Below are positions 26,114-34,020 of a stretch of 64,000 bases of DNA, piece by piece. Source of the stretch: Clostridium tetanomorphum (GTDB lineage: Bacteria > Bacillota > Clostridia > Clostridiales > Clostridiaceae); assembly GCF_017873215.1 (NCBI RefSeq), contig NZ_JAGGKA010000005.1:1-64000 (forward strand). Reading direction: 5' to 3'. The translations under genes and the position numbers were made by a program. Below the pieces are notes generated by a model. The model saw only the letters and a list, made by a program, of their open reading frames with translations. It made no database searches and had not been told where the DNA came from. Positions within the stretch are counted from its first letter, which is position 1; each line of letters begins with the position of its first letter.

Positions 26114-26788
26114 ATGCCGAAACTGTTAGTGGTCGATGATGACCTTGATATGCTGGTTCTGGTACGCGCCGCCCTGGAAAAGGACGGCCACCAGGTAGAC
26201 ACCGAAGCGGATTCCACTACCGTGCAGCCCGACCGATGCCAGCTGTACGATCTTCTGCTGCTCGATGTGATGATGCCCGGTGAGGATGGCTTTTCCCTTT
26301 GCAACCGTATCCGTGCCGAGGTGGATTGCCCCATCCTGTTTTTAACTGCCAAGGCGGAAGACGCGGCCCTTGTACAGGGCCTTGGCCTGGGTGCCGATGA
26401 CTACATTAAAAAGCCATTCAGTATTGCGGAGCTGCGCGCACGGGTTAACGCCCATCTGCGGCGGGAGGTGCGCCAGCCGACCCGCACCCTGAACCGGGGC
26501 GGTGTGCGCTTTGATATGCAGGCAAAAGTGGCCATCGCGGGCGAACACACACTGCCCTTTACCAAGGGCGAATACGCTATCTGTGAGCATCTGGCCCTGC
26601 ACGCCGGACAGGTGTTTACCAAAGAACAATTATACGAAGCGGTTTTCGGCTTTAACGCCGAGGGCGATTCGTCGGCCATTGCGGAGCACATCAAAAATAT
26701 CCGCGTCAAGCTGAAAGCCGACGGCCTCAGCCCCATAGAAACCGTTTGGGGGGTGGGCTACAAATGGCGAAAAGACAGCGTTCTGTAA
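26114..26788 (+). CDS. Response regulator (LanR type, OmpR family)
   Basis: A 224-residue regulator with VVDDD at 6-10, phospho-acceptor Asp 51 in LLDVMMPGEDG, the IKKPF Lys and a winged helix ending WGVGYKW. Base use is dramatically G/C-rich (many CTG, GCC, GGC codons), unlike the LanFEG genes that end 17 bp earlier. It resembles the NisR/SpaR/LanR group found with LanFEG transporters and would activate the transporter genes when the kinase senses the peptide. Donor sequence is probably a higher-GC gut Firmicute. Confidence 0.95.
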   Translation: MPKLLVVDDDLDMLVLVRAALEKDGHQVDTEADSTTVQPDRCQLYDLLLLDVMMPGEDGFSLCNRIRAEVDCPILFLTAKAEDAALVQGLGLGADDYIKKPFSIAELRARVNAHLRREVRQPTRTLNRGGVRFDMQAKVAIAGEHTLPFTKGEYAICEHLALHAGQVFTKEQLYEAVFGFNAEGDSSAIAEHIKNIRVKLKADGLSPIETVWGVGYKWRKDSVL

Positions 26789-28095
26789 GCCTTTCCTTTG
26801 TGCTTTTGCGCTTTGCCATAGTTATGCTTGGCTGTATGCTGTTATGTTGCCTGGTATGGTATTTCTGCTTTGGGCGGCTTCAAAACACCGGCGTTATTTA
26901 CCAGGGATACGTCTCCAACCAACAGGTGGAGCAAATGCTGACAGAAGAGCCAAAAACTTTTGTTTCTCCTGGTGACGATTTTCTGGCCGAGTACGCTTTG
27001 TTTGGCCGGAACAGCGAAGTGTTGGAAAGCAACGTAGAGGGAAAGAAGCTGGGAGTCCTGGCCGGATTTTTACAGGAGGACGCCTACAACATACATGTTT
27101 CGCGGCACACCTATGCGGATGGAAGCACCGTAATTTTTCGCTGGCATTACAGGGCAGAGTTTGCCAACCCTGTGCTGCGTGACATACTGCCACCCTTTGA
27201 ATATCTATGGCTGGCCACACTTGGTGTGGCATGGGTGCTTTGTCTGCTGTTTAACACCCTGTGGCTCCGTCGACGTCTCGCCGCCAAGCTGAAGCTGTTC
27301 AGCGAGGTGAGCGAGAAGGTAGGCGCACAGGAGCTGGATTTCGCAATTCCCCACGCGGGCATACGGGAGTACGACCAAGCACTCGGTGCTATGGAGCATA
27401 TGCAGGAGGCATTGTACAGCTCCCTGTCCTCCCAGTGGGCGGCACAGCAAGAACGCGAGGCGGAAATAGCAGCACTCGCGCATGATTTAAAAACCCCGCT
27501 CACCCTGGTGGGAGGCAATGCCGAACTTCTGCTGGATGAAGAACTGCCTGAGAGCAGCCGCAAAATGCTGGAAACAATTGTGACAAACAACGACCGGGCC
27601 AAGCAGTATGTTGCCAGCCTGCTGGAAACCTCCGCCGGTGCGGATGAGGCATTTGAAAACACCAGCCTGCCCGCCATGTTTGACGAACTTTGCCAGAGCA
27701 CAATGGCCATTGCAGAAGCCAAGATGATTTGCATGCAAACCCAAAACGGTCTGGAAGGTGCTGCGAGCATTCAGAAAGACCATTTACTTCGCGCCCTCGG
27801 TAATGTGGTGCAGAATGCCATCGAGCATACACCGGCGGGTGGAAACGTGTATTTGGAAGGCAGCATGGTAGATGGCGGCTGGCAAGTTGTTGTGCGTGAT
27901 GAAGGTCCCGGCTTTAGCAAGGCGGCGTTACACCATGCAACAGAGCGCCTATGGCGTGGTGATGCAGCGCGTGGCGCCGATGGACACAATGGTCTTGGCC
28001 TTTGGTTTGCAACGGAAGTAGCAAAAACGCACGCAGGACAACTAGAACTGCGCAACTGCGATTCTGGTGGGGTGGTTACAATCAAGTTCTGCTAA
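26764..28095 (+). CDS. Histidine kinase (LanK type)
   Basis: A 443-residue sensor kinase with helices at about 12-37 and 147-168 flanking a 110-residue extracellular domain, as in NisK/SpaK lantibiotic sensors. The H-box is ALAHDLKTPLTLV (His 240), the N-box NVVQNAIEHTP, G1 DEGPGF and G2 HNGLGLWF. The start at 26764 lies within the 3' end of the regulator gene (25-bp overlap) and follows a GGGGGG run; a frame start at 26746 is less likely. G/C-rich like its partner. It probably recognises an extracellular lantibiotic or similar peptide and drives LanFEG. Confidence 0.93.
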   Translation: MAKRQRSVSLSFVLLRFAIVMLGCMLLCCLVWYFCFGRLQNTGVIYQGYVSNQQVEQMLTEEPKTFVSPGDDFLAEYALFGRNSEVLESNVEGKKLGVLAGFLQEDAYNIHVSRHTYADGSTVIFRWHYRAEFANPVLRDILPPFEYLWLATLGVAWVLCLLFNTLWLRRRLAAKLKLFSEVSEKVGAQELDFAIPHAGIREYDQALGAMEHMQEALYSSLSSQWAAQQEREAEIAALAHDLKTPLTLVGGNAELLLDEELPESSRKMLETIVTNNDRAKQYVASLLETSAGADEAFENTSLPAMFDELCQSTMAIAEAKMICMQTQNGLEGAASIQKDHLLRALGNVVQNAIEHTPAGGNVYLEGSMVDGGWQVVVRDEGPGFSKAALHHATERLWRGDAARGADGHNGLGLWFATEVAKTHAGQLELRNCDSGGVVTIKFC

Positions 28096-28231
28096 GCTGC
28101 CAGGAATTATTCGGAACACTAAAACGGCCGGATTTGAACATTGATTAGGATGTGTTAATCAGCTGAAAAATTCTTCTAGCGACCTATTTTTGTTGAACAG
28201 ATAGTTTAAACTTGCTTTAAAAATATTTTAG
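28096..28231. other. Junction behind the LanK gene
   Basis: About 135 bp of abrupt return to A/T-rich sequence. No gene or clear terminator is recognised; it is the seam between the GC-rich kinase gene and an FtsX remnant. Confidence 0.4.
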
Positions 28232-28426
28232 AGTTGGTCTGCTGATTAGCAAACTATTATATGACACTCTTATTACTGCTCATTTTAGCTACGCTACTTG
28301 GAGTGTACCCGTTGTTCCTCTCATAATAATTCTTCTGTTTATTTTGGTTGCTACCATCGCCGCTGTCTATGCTCCATCGAAAAGGATTCGGAGGATATCA
28401 GTAACGGAAACGCTAAATGAGTTGTA
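28232..28426 (+). pseudogene. C-terminal remnant of an FtsX-type ABC permease
   Basis: An open frame without a start ends TAA at 28426. It reads SKLLYDTLITAHF, a final membrane helix (VPLIIILLFILVATIAAVY), then the cytoplasmic tail APSKRIRRISVTETLNEL, the standard ending of MacB/FtsX permeases. The rest of the gene and its ATPase are absent. It is followed by the same two-hairpin arrangement that follows the intact FtsX permease at 15.9 kb. Confidence 0.75.
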
Positions 28427-28454
28427 AAAGATTAGCTCAAACGAAGTAATCTAA

Positions 28455-28575
28455 AATCTGCCGCACGACGGCAAAAGAAAAAAAGCCGTCGTATAGCAGA
28501 CGTGTTTTTACACACTTAAATCTTTTTATGGCGGCTTTGAAATGACAATTAAAGCCACCGTTTTTCTTTTTCAAA
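28455..28575 (+). ncRNA. Two-hairpin 3' element after the FtsX remnant
   Basis: First hairpin 28465-28472/28485-28492 (ACGACGGC and complement, A-rich loop), second 28530-28538/28551-28559 (GGCGGCTTT with one mismatch) followed by GTTTTTCTTTTTC. Segment 28530-28575 matches the minus strand of 15722-15677 at 39 of 46 positions, and spacing between hairpins is similar. The second hairpin is probably a terminator. Confidence 0.55.
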
Positions 28576-28775
28576 AGTAAAGCATAGTAGGTGTATTAAA
28601 GTCGCCCTTTTTTGAGGATACGGCGGTATCTTAGGAGGTATCGCTGTGTTTCTGTTGTATCGACATTATTCGACAGTCAATAGCCTATTAAAAAAAGCCC
28701 TTATCCACCTACGGGATATTCCGGCAATAAACATGAACACACACATCACCTTTTAATTGTTAACAATTCCCTTAT
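28576..28775. other. Seam between the ABC relic and the conjugative-element end
   Basis: Two hundred bases without a complete gene. GGAGG at about 28635 precedes a short frame that does not continue. The conjugative element remnant seems to begin here. Confidence 0.35.
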
Positions 28776-28807
28776 GCCCGGTTGCACTATGCAGCCGGGC
28801 TTTTTTG
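28776..28807 (+). terminator. Attenuator-like terminator before the sigma-like gene
   Basis: GCCCGG and CCGGGC (28776-28781, 28795-28800) with an inner TGCA/TGCA dyad, then TTTTTTG. Such a terminator upstream of the sigma-like gene is common in Tn916/Tn1549-related elements. Confidence 0.75.
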
Positions 28808-28890
28808 CGTTTATAGAGCCTCACTGCCGCTCTCCACCGCTGTCCTTTCGATTTCAGCAAACCCCAAAAAATCGAAAGGATGGTAAAACC

Positions 28891-29298
28891 ATAAAAACAA
28901 TTAATCTAAAAAATTATTACCCCTACCACACACAAGACACCTTTGTTGAAGTGCCTGATGAGCTGTTAGCTGTCTTTGACGAATACGTAAGAGCTGAGGC
29001 ATCATATGAGAGAAAGAAATACCGCCACAAAGCGCACTACTCTCTTGACCGTGGCAATGGAATTGAGCATGATATCTTATTTGTTTCGCTCTCACCTGAT
29101 GAGATTTACGAACGCAAGCTCACAAGTCAGCAACTCCACGCTGCCATTGCTTCCCTGCCAGACAAGCAGACGAAACGGATCTACGCTCATTATTTTCTGG
29201 GCATGAGTAAGACAGCCATTGCTAAAGCAGAAGGTGTAAGTGAAAAAGCTGTTGGCATTGGCATAGAAAGAGGATTACATACCATACATAAGGGATAA
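28891..29298 (+). CDS. Sigma-70-like regulator of a conjugative element
   Basis: A 135-residue protein (KTINLKNYYPYHT onward) of the sigma-70-like group carried near the recombinase end of Tn916/Tn1549-type elements. The C-terminal third has a region-4 style helix-turn-helix: LTSQQLHAAIASLPDKQTKR, then MSKTAIAKAEGVSEKAV. The position expected for the start, 10 nt after AAAGGA, is ATA, not ATG; the open frame extends upstream through the terminator to 28774 but that part is not protein-like. Either ATA is used weakly or the gene has lost its start. It probably once controlled the element's excision genes. Confidence 0.7.
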   Translation: MKTINLKNYYPYHTQDTFVEVPDELLAVFDEYVRAEASYERKKYRHKAHYSLDRGNGIEHDILFVSLSPDEIYERKLTSQQLHAAIASLPDKQTKRIYAHYFLGMSKTAIAKAEGVSEKAVGIGIERGLHTIHKG

Positions 29299-29599
29299 TG
29301 ATACTTTCTCACAACCTCCTACAGACTTGAGGGAGAGTTCCTGCGGTATACGTAGCTTTTGGGACAAGCACATACGGTATTGCGGGGCTATGATGCCCAG
29401 CTAACGGCAGCTCAAAATATCCCCTTGCTGGGGTGCGTGGCAAATATGGCAAACAGATAAAACTAACCGCACCGCACTTTTGTTTTATGCAAATTTGCGG
29501 GGGGCTTGGTTTTACTATAATTGATGCAGTGACAAACTTTTCATAAATGTTATATATGCTTATACTTTATGTAACCAATACACTTGGAGATGATTGCGA
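29299..29599. other. Non-coding stretch of the element end
   Basis: About 300 bp. It contains a CCCC..GGGG hairpin near 29432-29447 and a G/C-rich segment conserved in style with the region between the sigma-like gene and recombinase of related elements. No open frame of note. Confidence 0.4.
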
Positions 29600-29761
29600 A
29601 TGGAAAATATCAAAAATGCACCTAATCATACTGCTACAGCTGCTGAACCACCTAAATCCTATGAAAAAACCAAAGCATATCAGGATTTTATAAATGTGCT
29701 TTCTCAGATTATTGAAAAACATGGTGCAGAGGTCTTAGATGAAATCAATCGTGTTGTCTAA
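29600..29761 (+). CDS. Small protein before the recombinase
   Basis: A 53-residue protein starting MENIKNAPNHTATAAEPP with a helical C-terminal half (FINVLSQIIEKHGAEVL). GGAG lies 10 nt upstream of the ATG. Small, probably helical proteins of this kind precede the serine recombinase in Tn5397/Tn1549-like elements. Function unknown; a recombination accessory factor is possible. It is too short for ordinary calling but has a good ribosome site and clean frame. Confidence 0.65.
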   Translation: MENIKNAPNHTATAAEPPKSYEKTKAYQDFINVLSQIIEKHGAEVLDEINRVV

Positions 29762-29818
29762 AAAGTACGGTGCTTACTGATTGATGTTTTCCAATAATTT
29801 ATTGGAGGTCAACTACTA

Positions 29819-31090
29819 TGAATAGGAGTGGAAAAAAATGTGTACTTTATCCTCGTGTAAGTACCGAAATGCAAGTTGATGGGTTCAGTTTGGATGGGCA
29901 GAAAAACAGCTTAAAGCGTTTTGCAGACAAGGAATTGATTCCTCACAAACAAGCGGAAAGCTTTTAATATCTGTGCTGTCTGCCGTTGCTGAAATAGAGC
30001 GTGAAAATATCATAAAGCAAACAATGAACGGACGAAAAGAAAAAGCTCGTCAAAGTGGCTGGAACGGCGGGTTTGCCCCCTATGGCTACTACCTCAAAGA
30101 TAAACAGCTCTTTATCCAAGAGGAAGAGGCTGAGGCAATACGCATTATCTTTGACAAATATGTAAATGGTAATATAGGATTTTATAAAATAGCCAATTAT
30201 CTTAATTTGCAGGGTATACAAAAAGTAAAACGTGATAACGGTACTCTCTCCCAATAAAGTACGTATTTTGTCAGAATGATAATAGATAACCCCGTTTACT
30301 GGGGTAAAATATCTTATGGCAGGCGTGTCCGTGAAAAAGTAAAAGGCACCAAGAACGAATACAGGCAAGCTACGCAAGAAAATTATATTATTGCCGAAGG
30401 ACAACATGAGGCAATTATAAGCAAAGAACTGTGGAATGAAGCACATGAAAAACGAGAAATAACAGGTGTAAAATCCCCATCTAAAATAGGTCGGGATAGA
30501 GCGCACTTATTAAGCGTTATCTTGAAATGCCCGAAATGCGGTGGCCCTATGTACACCAATAAACATGCTTGGACTAATAAAGATGATACATATAAAGAGG
30601 TTTATTATTATGTGTGCAGCAAAGCCCGGGCAGCACGGGGAAAAATCTGTGACTACAAATCTATGCTCAAAAAAACGACATTGAGCCGCTTGTCATTGAG
30701 GCAATCAGAGAGTTGATTAAAAGCCAAGATTTTGCAGCAGAAATTAAATCAAGGATAGGTAAGAAAATTGACACTTCCACTTTAAACAGAGAGCTAAGCA
30801 ATTATAAATCCAAGCTGCGGGAGGTAGAGCTTAATAAAACTCGACTTGAAAATGAAATTGATAGTTTGCCGGAAGATACTCACTTTAGAGAACGTAAACT
30901 TCATGATATGACGCTTAGACTTGATGGTCTGTATGACATCATTGTTGAACTGGAAGAAAAAATTAAAGATGTAAAGCTCCGTCGTAAAGCGGTAGAACAA
31001 GATGCCATTACACTGGAAAATATCTATACTTTATTGGCGAATTTCGATAAGGTCTTTGATAAAATAACGATGAAGATAAAAAATCTCTAA
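29819..31090 (+). pseudogene. Large serine recombinase of a Tn1549/Tn5397-like element, disrupted
   Basis: The reading starts MNRSGKKCVLYPRVSTEMQ with the catalytic Ser in VST. After RFADK there is a deletion of most of the resolvase domain, joining to GIDSS and LLISVLSAVAEIEREN in another phase. The recombinase domain (DNPVYWGKISYGRR), zinc ribbon (CPKCGG ... YYYVCS) and C-terminal coiled coil follow, broken by a stop near 30257 and a frameshift near 30710. Catalytic Arg residues are lost, so it cannot recombine. Its 3' end faces the 3' end of rlmD, the expected position at the end of the element. Confidence 0.9.
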
Positions 31091-31122
31091 TTTCTTCGCT
31101 AATCAAAGAAATAGAGATTTTT
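31081..31122 (+). terminator. Terminator of the recombinase gene
   Basis: A 15-bp stem with one bulged A (31081-31096/31106-31120) and a 9-nt loop, running into ATTTTTCC. It overlaps the recombinase 3' end and separates it from convergent rlmD. Confidence 0.75.
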
Positions 31123-31174
31123 CCATGTGATGAGGCTAAATTGCCCTTAAGTCTATTTTATTTAATTTTCCGGT

Positions 31175-32569
31175 TTATAAAGACGGTGGAGATGTTTGTG
31201 GGCTTTTGTGAGATAAAAGTACGCACGTCTCCACATGGCTAGTTTGAGAAAACATATCTACTGGTTGCACCTTTTCAGTGTTATATCCTAAATCCTTTAA
31301 TATAGCCAAATCTCTAGCAAGAGTTGATGGGTCACAGGATACATATACTATTCTTTTTGGCTTCATATTTGCAATCTCTTCTAGAAGAGATTTTTCACAT
31401 CCCTTTCTTGGCGGGTCAACTACAACCACATCCGCCTTAATTCCCTTATGTATTAGCTTAGGAATTATTTCTTCTGATTTACCTACAATAAATTCAGCAT
31501 TATTCACATTATTCTCTTTTGCATTTATTTTTGCATTATCTATAGCTTCTTTTATAATTTCTACTCCATATACTTTTTTAGCCTTTTGTGATAAAAATAA
31601 TGATATAGTTCCAGTACCACAATAAGCATCAAATACTATTTCATTTCCATTTAAATCTGCATATTCTAAAGCTTTATTATATAGTATTTCTGTTTGTATA
31701 GGATTTACTTGAAAAAAAGATAATGGAGATATGTTAAATTTGAAATTTCCTATATAATCTACTATAGTGTCTTTTCCCCAAAGAGTAATATTTTTATCTC
31801 CCATTATTACATTAGTTTTTTTACTATTTACATTCTGTATAACACTTACTAATCCCTCTATATTTTCAACCATAATATTAATAAACTCTTTTTTATATGG
31901 TAATTCATTATTTCTTGCAATAATAACTATCATAATCTGATTTGTTTTAAAAGCTTTTCTTATCATTATATGTTTTACAATGCCTTTGTGTTTTTCTTCA
32001 TTATAGGCCTCAATATTATATTTCTGCATCCATTCCTTAGTTAAGGCAATAACCTTATCTGCTATTTCATCTTGTATAAAACAATTATTTATGTCAATAA
32101 TTTGATGGCTCCTCTGAGCATAAAATCCTATTTTTACATTATCTTCATCCTTACCCACTGGTAATTGTACCTTGTTTCTATATCTATATGGATTTTTCAT
32201 TCCTATAACTGATTCAACATTTACATCTATCTTTCCTATTCTGCTTAAAACATCTTTTACTTTTTGTCTTTTAAATTCTAATTGTCCTTCGTAGGATATG
32301 TGCTGTATTTGGCACCCACCACATCTATTATATATTGGACAAATAGGCTGTACTCTATTTAAAGAAGGCTGTAAAACTTCTAATAATTTACCGAAAGCAA
32401 AATTTTTATTTACTTTTACTATTTTCACTTTACACTTTTCTCCTTTTATGGCTTGTGGTATAAAAACTGTAAAGTCATCTATTTTACCTACTCCTCCACC
32501 TTCATTCGCCATGCCAGTTATATCAATAATATAATCTTTGTTTTTTTCTACTGGAATATTTTTTAACAT
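31175..32569 (-). CDS. rlmD: 23S rRNA (uracil-C5)-methyltransferase
   Basis: A 464-residue RumA/TrmA-type enzyme that uses S-adenosylmethionine to methylate a uridine in 23S rRNA (U1939 class). An N-terminal TRAM domain ([13 protein letters not shown]) is followed by the iron-sulfur Cys cluster with CGGCQIQ, the SAM-binding [12 protein letters not shown] and the catalytic [18 protein letters not shown] precedes the ATG. The C-terminus HVETCVLL continues into [12 protein letters not shown], an unusual tail. Elements related to Tn1549 integrate into the 3' end of this gene, and a recombinase relic lies 85 bp beyond, so the tail may be element-derived. The core enzyme looks intact. Confidence 0.95.
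   Translation of the reverse strand: MLKNIPVEKNKDYIIDITGMANEGGGVGKIDDFTVFIPQAIKGEKCKVKIVKVNKNFAFGKLLEVLQPSLNRVQPICPIYNRCGGCQIQHISYEGQLEFKRQKVKDVLSRIGKIDVNVESVIGMKNPYRYRNKVQLPVGKDEDNVKIGFYAQRSHQIIDINNCFIQDEIADKVIALTKEWMQKYNIEAYNEEKHKGIVKHIMIRKAFKTNQIMIVIIARNNELPYKKEFINIMVENIEGLVSVIQNVNSKKTNVIMGDKNITLWGKDTIVDYIGNFKFNISPLSFFQVNPIQTEILYNKALEYADLNGNEIVFDAYCGTGTISLFLSQKAKKVYGVEIIKEAIDNAKINAKENNVNNAEFIVGKSEEIIPKLIHKGIKADVVVVDPPRKGCEKSLLEEIANMKPKRIVYVSCDPSTLARDLAILKDLGYNTEKVQPVDMFSQTSHVETCVLLSHKSPQTSPPSL
31185..31235. other. Candidate attachment-site remnant at the rlmD 3' end
   Basis: Inverted sequences GGTGGAGATG (31185-31194) and CGTCTCCACA (31226-31235) match at 8 of 10 positions and lie within the last codons of rlmD. 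The CATGTGGAGAC segment encodes the conserved HVET. Imperfect inverted half-sites around a short core are typical of serine recombinase attachment sites. Placement is inferred from the known rumA specificity. Confidence 0.45.
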
Positions 32570-32907
32570 ATTATCACCTTTTATTTAAGTATTTTCCATA
32601 TAATTAACTTATAAACCTAATTTAATTAGAAATTATCTTTCATTGTAAACTAAATTCTTTTTAATTATACTATATAAATAGTGTTATATTGAAATGTAAA
32701 TCTATTTAAATTATTAAATGATTCTTAGCTTCAAATTCAATATCGTAAGTAATAAATATAAAAAAATTGCACCTAAAACGGTGCATAGTAAGAATCAGTT
32801 GTCCTTATCTTCATTATCATTTTATTTTAACCAGACATCTTTTTATTATACAACAAAATTCAAATTTTGTAACAATATTTTATAAAAAATAAATAAAAAT
32901 TTTACAT
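32570..32907. other. Intergenic region rlmD / aldo-keto reductase
   Basis: About 340 bp, very A/T-rich. Contains the reductase terminator at 32760-32785 and, nearer 32570-32700, the likely rlmD promoter. Nothing else seen. Confidence 0.5.
32760..32785 (-). terminator. Terminator of the aldo/keto reductase gene
   Basis: TGCACC/GGTGCA stem with a 6-nt loop followed on the minus strand by ATTTTTTTATA. Confidence 0.85.
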
Positions 32908-33918
32908 TTAATCATTAAAACACACTCTTACTTCTTTAAGCATTTTCCTTATAGGTAAATCATAAGGACACTTTTTTTCACAACTTCCACATTCTATACA
33001 ATCTTTTGCTCTACTTTTTAAAGAAAAATATCTTTCTTCTGCCCACTTTGGTAATCCATATCTTTCCTTATATGCTTTTAATACAAATATTCCTGGTATA
33101 TCTATGGATTGAACGCAAGGTCCACAATATCCACATCTTCTACAAAATTCCGTTCCTAATTCTTCTGCTATAATTCTTATATTATTTTTTTCCTCATCAG
33201 TAAGAACCCTTATGTCCTTTCCTACTTTACTATTCTCCTCTATTTCTTCAAAGGTAGCCATACCTGGAATAGCTGTAGTAATATTAGTATTTTGTAAAAT
33301 ATATTTTAAAGCCAGCTTACCATCTCTAAGAGCGCCACCTGCCATGGGTTTCATAGCTATGACCCCTATGTTTAATTCCTTAGCCCTTTTAAACAGACCT
33401 TCTCCCTGATTTTCAACTATATTATAGGGATACATTATACTTTCAAATTTTCCTGTTTCTATAGCTACATTAAGTATATCCAAGCTATGTGATGTAATTC
33501 CTATATGTCCTATCTTTCCTTTTTCTTTCATTTCTAACAAAGCATTATAAGCTCCATCACCACTTAGAACCTTATCATAATCTTCTTTAGTCTTTACATT
33601 ATGAAGCTGATATAAATCTATATAATCTGTTCTTAAATTTACTAAACTCTTTTCAACATCTTTTATCATTGACTCTTTATCTCTTGCCATAGACTTTGTA
33701 GCTATAATCCATTTTTCTCTTCTTCCCTCCATAGCATATCCTATGTACTCTTCCGACACTGTATATCCTCTAGCGGTATCAATAAAATTTATTCCCTTTT
33801 CTTCACATCTTATTAAAAGATTTTTTACTTCTTCCTCATTAGTTTTTTGAATAGGTATTCCTCCAAAACCTATTACTGATATCTTTAATCCGGATTTTCC
33901 AAGTGTTTTATATTCCAA
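32908..33918 (-). CDS. Aldo/keto reductase with C-terminal iron-sulfur domain
   Basis: A 336-residue oxidoreductase. The N-terminal TIM barrel shows FGGIPI, catalytic-type DTARGYTVSEEYIG (Asp and Tyr of the AKR tetrad) and ITSHS. The C-terminus carries two Cys clusters: CRRCGYCGPC and CIECGSCEKKCPYDLPI, the latter a 4Fe-4S ferredoxin motif. This fused form is common in anaerobes and probably accepts electrons from ferredoxin as well as NAD(P)H. Its substrate is not known. It stands alone with its own terminator. Confidence 0.92.
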   Translation of the reverse strand: MEYKTLGKSGLKISVIGFGGIPIQKTNEEEVKNLLIRCEEKGINFIDTARGYTVSEEYIGYAMEGRREKWIIATKSMARDKESMIKDVEKSLVNLRTDYIDLYQLHNVKTKEDYDKVLSGDGAYNALLEMKEKGKIGHIGITSHSLDILNVAIETGKFESIMYPYNIVENQGEGLFKRAKELNIGVIAMKPMAGGALRDGKLALKYILQNTNITTAIPGMATFEEIEENSKVGKDIRVLTDEEKNNIRIIAEELGTEFCRRCGYCGPCVQSIDIPGIFVLKAYKERYGLPKWAEERYFSLKSRAKDCIECGSCEKKCPYDLPIRKMLKEVRVCFND

Positions 33919-33985
33919 TGTTCCCCTCTCCTCTCCCTATATTTTAATATAATTCTATCTTTAGGTTTTTTTATTGTCAAATATT

Positions 33986-34014
33986 AAAAGGGCGTCTATA
34001 ATAGACTCCCTTTT
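33986..34014 (-). terminator. Terminator of the pyk transcript
   Basis: AAAAGGG/CCCTTTT with inner GTCTAT/ATAGAC, one mismatch, immediately after the pyk stop codon, followed on the minus strand by a T-rich stretch. Confidence 0.8.
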
Positions 34015-34020
34015 ACATTT

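Noticed and set aside
27147-27770. Minus-strand open frame of 207 codons inside the LanK kinase gene
   Set aside because: High GC makes long antisense frames likely; the kinase motifs on the plus strand are unambiguous.
28774-28890. Upstream ATG start for the sigma-like gene
   Set aside because: The added residues are encoded by the terminator hairpin and its flank, and there is no ribosome site; the family starts at KTINL.
1-31100. CRISPR array or tRNA genes
   Set aside because: No regularly spaced direct repeats and no tRNA-like cloverleaf or CCA-adjacent pattern were noticed in the intergenic stretches.
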